From positions 1 through 10,699 of the forward strand of contig JASLGJ010000381.1 of the NCBI GenBank assembly GCA_030150085.1: a stretch of DNA of 10,699 nt. The letters run 5' to 3'. The position numbers and the translations under genes were made by a program. Origin of the DNA: Candidatus Elarobacter sp. Its GTDB lineage: Bacteria > Vulcanimicrobiota > Vulcanimicrobiia > Vulcanimicrobiales > Vulcanimicrobiaceae. Each line of letters begins with the position of its first letter. The first letter of the stretch is position 1. The notes beneath the pieces were generated by a model that was given only the letters and a program-made list of their open reading frames with translations, made no database searches and was not told where the DNA came from. Below are positions 6,457 to 10,699 of this stretch, piece after piece.

Positions 6457-6470
6457 GCCGGGGGCGAAAC
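6452..6470. repeat. Inverted repeat GTTTCGCC-GGG-GGCGAAAC at the centre of the divergent promoters
   Basis: A perfect 8-bp inverted repeat (6452-6459 and 6463-6470) with a 3-bp centre. Each arm contains the GAAAC -35 element of one of the two divergent ECF-type promoters. It could also be an operator for a dimeric regulator such as the response regulator at 7434-8153, but the fit of both arms to -35 elements is enough to explain it. Confidence 0.8.
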
Positions 6471-6494
6471 CCGCTTGCCCCTCGCGCGTACATG
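6466..6494 (+). promoter_or_regulatory. ECF-type autoregulatory promoter of the sigma/anti-sigma/two-component operon
   Basis: GAAAC (6466-6470), exactly 16 bp, then CGTACATG (6487-6494). The sigma factor ATG is at 6503, leaving a 5' leader of only a few bases at most. The match to the sigma-W consensus core and its place directly before an ECF sigma gene indicate positive autoregulation. Confidence 0.7.
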
Positions 6495-6502
6495 CAGGCA
6501 CC

Positions 6503-7069
6503 ATGGGGGCTGCGCTCGCGGTGGATCCGCCGGTAGCCGCGCCGGTCGTCGACGACCAGGCGCTGATCGCGGCCGCCCTGGCGGGCCACGGGGAGGCCTT
6601 CGGGGAGCTCGTGGCGCGCTACCAGCGCGCGGTCTACAACCTCGCGGTGCGGACCCTGCGCGACCGCACCGAGGCCGAGGACGCCACCCAGGAAGCCTTC
6701 CTGCGAGCCTACCGGGCGCTGGGCTCGTTCCGGCCCGGAGCCAAGTTCTCGACCTGGATCTTCACCATCTGCTACCGGGCCTGCTGCGACCGCCTGGCCA
6801 AGCGCAAACGCCTCTCCGGCGACGAGCCGGCCGACTGGGCCGACCCCGCCGCCGGGCCCGAGGCACTGGCCGAGCGCAACGACGAGGCGCGCCGGCTGCG
6901 GGCGGCGATCGACCGGCTGCCCGAGAAATACCGCACCGTGGTGACCCTCTATCACTTGCAAGGAAAGCAGTACGAGGAGATTGCAACCGTCTTAAATCTT
7001 CCGCTCGGAACCGTGAAAACGCACCTCTTCCGGGCCAAAGAACAGTTGCGGAAAGCACTAGCCCTATGA
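6503..7069 (+). CDS. ECF (sigma-70 family) RNA polymerase sigma factor
   Basis: This 188-residue extracytoplasmic-function sigma factor would direct RNA polymerase to a small stress regulon. Sigma region 2 spans about residues 36-103 and includes RDRTEAEDATQEAFLRAYRAL and FSTWIFTICYRACCDRLAKRKR. A short acidic linker follows. Region 4 (about 132-186) has IDRLPEKYRTVVTLYHLQG and the helix-turn-helix YEEIATVLNLPLGTVKTHLFRAKEQLRKAL. Region 3 is absent, as expected for the RpoE/SigW-like class. The ATG at 6503 follows its own ECF-type promoter closely. The stop overlaps the next gene as ATGA (7066-7069), typical of sigma/anti-sigma pairs. The last 120 bp are far less GC-rich than the rest (29 of 60 bases GC at 6961-7020 versus 50 of 60 at 6841-6900). 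Confidence 0.93.
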   Translation: MGAALAVDPPVAAPVVDDQALIAAALAGHGEAFGELVARYQRAVYNLAVRTLRDRTEAEDATQEAFLRAYRALGSFRPGAKFSTWIFTICYRACCDRLAKRKRLSGDEPADWADPAAGPEALAERNDEARRLRAAIDRLPEKYRTVVTLYHLQGKQYEEIATVLNLPLGTVKTHLFRAKEQLRKALAL

Positions 7070-7437
7070 CGTACGACGACGACGCCCTCGACCGCGCCCT
7101 CGCCGCGCTCCCCCTGGAGGAGCCGCCGGCGGACTTGCACGCCCGCATCATGGCCGCCACGGTCGATGCGCCGGCGCCGGCCACCGCGCTGCTGCCCGGC
7201 TGGGAGCTGTGGCTGGTCGCGATCCTCTCCAGCCTGGCGCTGTGGCTGGCCTGGCTGTTCGTCACCACCCCGCACGCCGTCGAGCGGCTGACCTTCGCCA
7301 TCGAGCGCCTCGTCGAGGCGGGCGGGCCGAGCTCGGCCTCGACCCTGCTGTGGGTCGCGGTGGGCGTCTCGGCCGCCTGGTGGGTGACCCAGATCAGCAT
7401 CCCGCAGCCGCAGGCGCAGAAGATCCGCCCGCGGTGA
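7066..7437 (+). CDS. Small two-TM membrane protein, probable anti-sigma factor
   Basis: This 123-residue protein has an N-terminal cytoplasmic segment of about 44 residues, TM1 at 46-67 (WELWLVAILSSLALWLAWLF), a charged segment at 69-87 (HAVERLTFAIERLVEAGG), TM2 at about 93-111, and a short tail. The N-terminus DALDRALAALPLEEPPADLHARIM resembles the short helical segments of small anti-sigma proteins. No zinc-type HxxxCxxC motif is present. The identification rests mainly on position: the gene overlaps the sigma gene by 4 bp (ATGA), which usually couples a sigma factor to its membrane antagonist. It would hold the sigma factor at the membrane until an envelope signal arrives. The stop overlaps the response regulator start by 4 bp (GTGA, 7434-7437), so it is coupled on both sides. 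The existence of the gene is secure; its role is inferred. Confidence 0.75.
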   Translation: MTYDDDALDRALAALPLEEPPADLHARIMAATVDAPAPATALLPGWELWLVAILSSLALWLAWLFVTTPHAVERLTFAIERLVEAGGPSSASTLLWVAVGVSAAWWVTQISIPQPQAQKIRPR

Positions 7438-8153
7438 AGTCCGGTCCGGGAACCGACGCCGCGCTCAACGGGAACGGGAACGGCGAGCGCAAGTACAAGA
7501 TCCTGCTGGTCGAGGACGACGCCCAGATCCTGCGCGTGCTGAGCCTGGAGCTGCAGCACGAGGGCTACGACGTCGAGACCGCCAGCGACGGCCTCTCGGG
7601 CCTGGAGAAGGCGCTCAAGGAGCCCGATCTGGTCGTGCTCGACCTGATGCTGCCCAAGCTCGACGGGCTCGAGGTCTGCGCCCGGGTGCGGGCCAAGTCG
7701 CGCGTCCCGATCATCATGCTGACCGCCAAGGACCGCATCCCCGACCGCGTCGCGGGGCTCGACCGCGGGGCCGACGACTACGTGGTCAAGCCGTTCTCGA
7801 TCGAGGAGCTGCTGGCGCGCATCCGGGCCCGCCTGCGCGAGCGCGCCCCCCAGGACAACCTGCTGACGGTCAAGGACCTGACCATGGACCGCGACCGCCA
7901 CGAGGTCACCCGGGCCGGCCAGCTCATCCACCTCACCGCCAAGGAGTACGCGCTGCTGGAGTACCTGCTGCTGCACCGCAACAAGGTCCACTCGCGCGAC
8001 GAGCTCTTCAACGGCGTCTGGGGGAGCGATTTCCTGGGCGACTCCAACCTGATCGACGTCTACATCCGCTACCTGCGGGGCAAGATCGACGACCCGTTCG
8101 AGGACAAGCTGATCCAGACGGTGCGCGGCGTCGGCTACGCCCTCAAGGAATGA
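7434..8153 (+). CDS. OmpR/PhoB-family response regulator
   Basis: This 239-residue two-component response regulator binds DNA when phosphorylated by the kinase encoded next to it. After a short Gly/Asn-rich leader (about 20 residues), the receiver domain begins KYKILLVEDD (acidic Glu27, Asp28, Asp29), carries the phospho-acceptor Asp70 in VVLDLMLPKLDG, the switch Thr97 in MLTAKD, and Lys119 in YVVKPFS. The winged-helix output domain spans about 140-238 with LTAKEYALLEYLLLHRNKV and LIDVYIRYLRGKID, ending in VRGVGYALKE, classic for OmpR/PhoB. All phosphorylation residues are intact. The start is GTG 7434, overlapping the preceding stop as GTGA. No ATG is available before the receiver strand, and the SD is weak, so coupled translation is likely. 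Confidence 0.95.
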   Translation: MKSGPGTDAALNGNGNGERKYKILLVEDDAQILRVLSLELQHEGYDVETASDGLSGLEKALKEPDLVVLDLMLPKLDGLEVCARVRAKSRVPIIMLTAKDRIPDRVAGLDRGADDYVVKPFSIEELLARIRARLRERAPQDNLLTVKDLTMDRDRHEVTRAGQLIHLTAKEYALLEYLLLHRNKVHSRDELFNGVWGSDFLGDSNLIDVYIRYLRGKIDDPFEDKLIQTVRGVGYALKE

Positions 8154-8176
8154 GCGGGCCCGGCCCTAGGAACTGA

Positions 8177-9607
8177 TTGACGACCAGCCTGCGCGTCCGC
8201 ATTGCGGCGTGGTACGCCGCCCTGATCGTGGTCGTGGTCGCGCTCGGCGCGGTCGCGATCGACTTCGCGTTCCGCTCGCTGCTGATCGACCAGGCCCGCC
8301 TGGCGATCCAGCAGACCGCTGACCAGATCGAGCGCACCGCGGTCGCCGCGGCGACGTTCGCCTTCACCGAGGGCCCGCTGGTGCTGGTGCTCTCCGACCG
8401 CCCGACGCTCGACCGCTGGGCCTCGGCCAACGAGTACGTCCAGATCGACACCCTGCGCGGCCAGGTGCTGGGCAAGAGCTCGAACCTGGGCGGGCTGACC
8501 TTCCCCCCGCTGGCCGCCGCCGAGCGCGACCGCCAGGTGCAGATCATGCGCGTGCCGGGCGACCCGCCCGGCTCGATGCTGGTGCTCGACCGGGTCCTGA
8601 CCGACACCGCCGGCCACCCCATCGCGGTGGCCCACGTCGGGGCCCGGCTGGACGACGTCGACGCGCTGACCCGGCGCGCGCGCACGATCCTGCTCTTCGT
8701 CACCGCGGGCGCGCTGCTGGCCGTCCTGGTCGCGTCGTACTTCATCGCCGGGACGGCGATCGACCCGATCCAGCGCCTGACCGCGGCGATCGACGAGATC
8801 GGCTCGGAGCGGCTCGACCGGCGCCTGCGCTGGAAGCGGCGCGACGAGGTCGGCCGGCTGGCCGAGGCCTTCGACGCGATGCTCGACCGCCTGCAGTCGG
8901 CCTTCGCGCGCGAGCGGCAGTTCATCAGCGATGCCTCGCACGAGCTGCGCACCCCGCTGACCGTGATCAACGCCAACGCCCAGATGCTGCAGCGCTGGGG
9001 CGACCGCGACCCGCAGGTGCGGACCGACTCGATCGCCGCCATCGCCGAGGAGAGCGGGCGCCTGGCGGAGATGGTGTCGGGGATGCTGACCCTGGCCAAG
9101 GCCGAGTCGGGCGACGCCATCCCCAAGGAGCCGCTGGTGCTCGAGCGGCTGGTCGACGACGTGGTGGCGCACGCCCGCGAGCGGGCCGAGGGGCGCGGGC
9201 TGGCGCTCGCCACCCACCACCCGGCGGGCGCGGCGACGATCGTCAGCGGCGACGCCGGCCTGCTGCGCCAGCTCGTCGGCAACCTGGTCGACAACGCGCT
9301 CAAGTTCACCCCCGCGGGAACGGTCGACGTGACGGTGGCCCGGGACGGCGACCGGGCCCGGATCGAGGTCGCCGACAGCGGCCCGGGGATCGAGGCCGAA
9401 ACGGCCGACCGGCTCTTCGACCGCTTCTTCCGCGGCGACCCCTCGCACGCGCGCACGGTCGAGGGCACCGGCCTGGGCCTGGCGATCGTGCGCAGCATCG
9501 CGCGGGTCCACCGCGGCACGGTCGCGGCCCGGCCGCGCCCCGAGGGCGGCTCGCTCTTCACCGTGACCCTGCCGGCCGAGCCCGAAAGCCTCACGGCCGA
9601 TCAATGA
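8177..9607 (+). CDS. Sensor histidine kinase (HAMP, HisKA, HATPase)
   Basis: This 476-residue membrane kinase is the partner of the preceding response regulator. TM1 covers about 10-30, an extracytoplasmic sensor region of about 140 residues lies at 31-170, and TM2 spans 171-192. A HAMP linker (about 193-245, with IDPIQRLTAAIDEI and DEVGRLAEAFDAM) follows. The HisKA dimerisation helix has FISDASHELRTPLTVI with phospho-acceptor His255. The ATP-binding domain shows the N box NLVDNALKFTP (Asn369, Asn373), G1 DSGPGI (400-405), F box FDRFFRG (414-420) and G2 GTGLGL (430-435). All catalytic motifs are complete. The start is TTG at 8177, preceded by AGGA at 8168-8171 with 5-bp spacing, 23 bp after the regulator stop. 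The sensor domain has no family I recognise. The stop overlaps the next gene as ATGA (9604-9607). Confidence 0.95.
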   Translation: MTTSLRVRIAAWYAALIVVVVALGAVAIDFAFRSLLIDQARLAIQQTADQIERTAVAAATFAFTEGPLVLVLSDRPTLDRWASANEYVQIDTLRGQVLGKSSNLGGLTFPPLAAAERDRQVQIMRVPGDPPGSMLVLDRVLTDTAGHPIAVAHVGARLDDVDALTRRARTILLFVTAGALLAVLVASYFIAGTAIDPIQRLTAAIDEIGSERLDRRLRWKRRDEVGRLAEAFDAMLDRLQSAFARERQFISDASHELRTPLTVINANAQMLQRWGDRDPQVRTDSIAAIAEESGRLAEMVSGMLTLAKAESGDAIPKEPLVLERLVDDVVAHARERAEGRGLALATHHPAGAATIVSGDAGLLRQLVGNLVDNALKFTPAGTVDVTVARDGDRARIEVADSGPGIEAETADRLFDRFFRGDPSHARTVEGTGLGLAIVRSIARVHRGTVAARPRPEGGSLFTVTLPAEPESLTADQ

Positions 9608-10699
9608 CCGGCCGGGGGTCGGGGCGCTACCATCGGCTGGTGGACGTCCTCCGGTTCCGGGTTCCGCGCTGGCTCGCGGGACTCTGCGTACTCGTGCTCG
9701 GGTGCGTCGCCGCGCCCGCCCCGGCGCGCGCGGCGACGTCCTCGTTCGACGTGGGCGACCAGGCCTGGGTCCAGATCGCGCTGCGCGGCAAGGGCAACGA
9801 GCTGACCGTGCGGACCTGGGACCGCCCCACGGTGCAGGTCGACTCGGGCGACGACGCGCCCGCGATCGAGCGCCGCACCATCGCGACCGGCACCCCGCAG
9901 TACCCGCTCACGGCGGTGATCCCGCCCTTCGCCTGGAGCGCGAAGGCGGACGGCCAGACCACCACCCAGGGCGTCTTCCCGCCCGAGGACTTCCCCTTCG
10001 CGCCGCTGCGCCCGGGCATCCACGACCTGGTCAAGGTGAGCGCCGACGAGGGCGCGCGGCTGGTCGTCACCGTGCCCGCCGGGACCGGCGTGCTGCGGGT
10101 GCAGATGGGCGCGGGCACGACCGCGATCGAGGGCTACCACGGCGCGAACCTGTTCCTGATCCAGGGCGCGGGCCGGGTCCAGCTCAGCGGCGTCACCTCG
10201 ACGGCCTTCGCGCAGATGAGCTACGGCACGCTCTACGCCGCGGACTCGGCGTTCGACCGCATCCGGGTGCGCACGGTCGACACCCACGTCGTGTTCGAGC
10301 ACTGCCGCGGCAAGCAGATCGAGACCTCGACCATCAGCGGCAGCATCGTCTACGACGGCGGCACGTTCGACCCGGGCCTGGCGCGCTTCGAGTCGCAGAG
10401 CGGCAACATCGCGCTGGGCGCGGTCGGCGCGGCGCAGCTCTCCGGCCGCTCGGGCGACGGGCGGGTCTACACCTGGGTCCAGCACCGGGCCAGCAGCGAC
10501 CAGCGCGGCGAGGGCGACGCGAGCCTGACGGTCGGCAGCAACGGCCCGCTGGTCAACGCGATCAGCACGCACGGCAACGTGTACCTGTACGACGGCACGC
10601 TGGCCTCGCGCCGCCGCCTCGCGCCGGAGTGGCGCGGGGTGCGCCAGCTCTTCACCTCGCGCCGCCGCCCGGCCGTGCAGGGGCGCCCGCTCGCGCCGG
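9604..10699 (+). CDS. Secreted beta-rich (DUF4097-like) protein, 3' end outside window
   Basis: An open frame runs without a stop from ATG 9604 to the window end (365 complete codons). It opens with a signal peptide: basic RFRVPRW, hydrophobic LAGLCVLVLGCVAA, then APAPARA with likely cleavage before ATSSFDV at about residue 43-44. A VLGC stretch at 31-34 is a poor lipobox. The mature part is Gly-, Ser- and Thr-rich with alternating short strands, such as LVVTVPAGTGVLRVQMGAGT, IETSTISGSIVYDGG and FESQSGNIALGAVGAAQLSG. This suggests a beta-solenoid related to the DUF4097 protein at 5443-6423. The start may instead be GTG 9640, which sits closer to the signal peptide; ATG 9604 overlaps the kinase stop as ATGA. 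It is the fifth gene of the sigma operon. I infer that it is an envelope protein linked to the sensed stress. Confidence 0.8.
   Translation, partial: MTGRGSGRYHRLVDVLRFRVPRWLAGLCVLVLGCVAAPAPARAATSSFDVGDQAWVQIALRGKGNELTVRTWDRPTVQVDSGDDAPAIERRTIATGTPQYPLTAVIPPFAWSAKADGQTTTQGVFPPEDFPFAPLRPGIHDLVKVSADEGARLVVTVPAGTGVLRVQMGAGTTAIEGYHGANLFLIQGAGRVQLSGVTSTAFAQMSYGTLYAADSAFDRIRVRTVDTHVVFEHCRGKQIETSTISGSIVYDGGTFDPGLARFESQSGNIALGAVGAAQLSGRSGDGRVYTWVQHRASSDQRGEGDASLTVGSNGPLVNAISTHGNVYLYDGTLASRRRLAPEWRGVRQLFTSRRRPAVQGRPLAP

Noticed and set aside
6424..6504. Upstream ATG at 6504 as the start of the solenoid protein
   Set aside because: The extra 27 residues are not signal-like and the ATG lies upstream of the predicted promoter, so its codons would not be on the transcript. 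ATG 6423 directly precedes the hydrophobic anchor.
5441..6961. Long in-frame minus-strand extension upstream of the DUF6249-like gene, giving a reading frame of over 700 codons
   Set aside because: Its composition is Arg/Gly/Ala-rich low-complexity text that runs antisense to the sigma gene and out of frame with the solenoid gene; GC-rich DNA gives such open frames by chance. The real gene starts at ATG 5440.
8135..9604. Two minus-strand open frames of nearly 490 codons opposite the histidine kinase
   Set aside because: The plus strand encodes a complete kinase with every catalytic motif; the antisense frames have no recognisable motif and biased Arg/Ser/Ala composition.
9694..9705. Lipobox VLGC making the last protein a lipoprotein
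   Set aside because: The -3 and -2 positions are unusual for a lipobox and a good signal peptidase I site (APAPARA) follows, so ordinary secretion is more likely.

Overview
This is a compact, GC-rich bacterial chromosome segment (about 70% GC or more over most of its length) with long coding runs, several 4-bp ATGA/GTGA overlaps between genes, and GTG/TTG starts alongside ATG. The style, and my memory of similar proteins, suggests a deep-branching uncultured lineage such as Candidatus Eremiobacterota (WPS-2/Vulcanimicrobiota). That assignment is an inference; nothing here proves the phylum. I see no tRNA or rRNA gene, insertion sequence, phage gene or CRISPR array.

Left part (1-4477), housekeeping. 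The window opens inside argS (+), followed by an extended SDR sugar-nucleotide-epimerase-like gene (+). These converge on a minus-strand operon pyrF-pyrE-hisC-GNAT: the last two steps of UMP synthesis, a histidinol-phosphate-type aminotransferase and an acetyltransferase whose proper start codon seems to be missing. The stop codons of the SDR and GNAT genes share one CTAG.

Middle (4478-4804). A short AT-richer divergent region carries a sigma-70-like promoter and a doubled Shine-Dalgarno sequence before a 46-codon gene of unknown function, which ends in a very strong 18-bp-stem terminator.

Right part (4805-10699), an envelope-stress-like regulatory island. On the plus strand, an ECF sigma factor, a small two-TM probable anti-sigma protein, an OmpR-type response regulator, a sensor histidine kinase and a secreted beta-rich protein running off the window form one tight operon. 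Divergent from it, on the minus strand, are a membrane-anchored DUF4097-like beta-solenoid protein with a 19-residue DG repeat and a DUF6249-like membrane protein with a proline-rich tail. Between the two divergent units lies the most striking element: a near-symmetric pair of promoters in which both strands read GGCGAAAC-N16-CGTACATG. This matches the GAAAC-N16-CGTA core of Bacillus subtilis sigma-W promoters, implying that the ECF factor drives its own operon and the divergent solenoid/DUF6249 pair. Both transcripts would be nearly leaderless. Fusion of a sigma/anti-sigma pair, a two-component system and two solenoid-type envelope proteins into one self-activating module is the candidate new system of this window.
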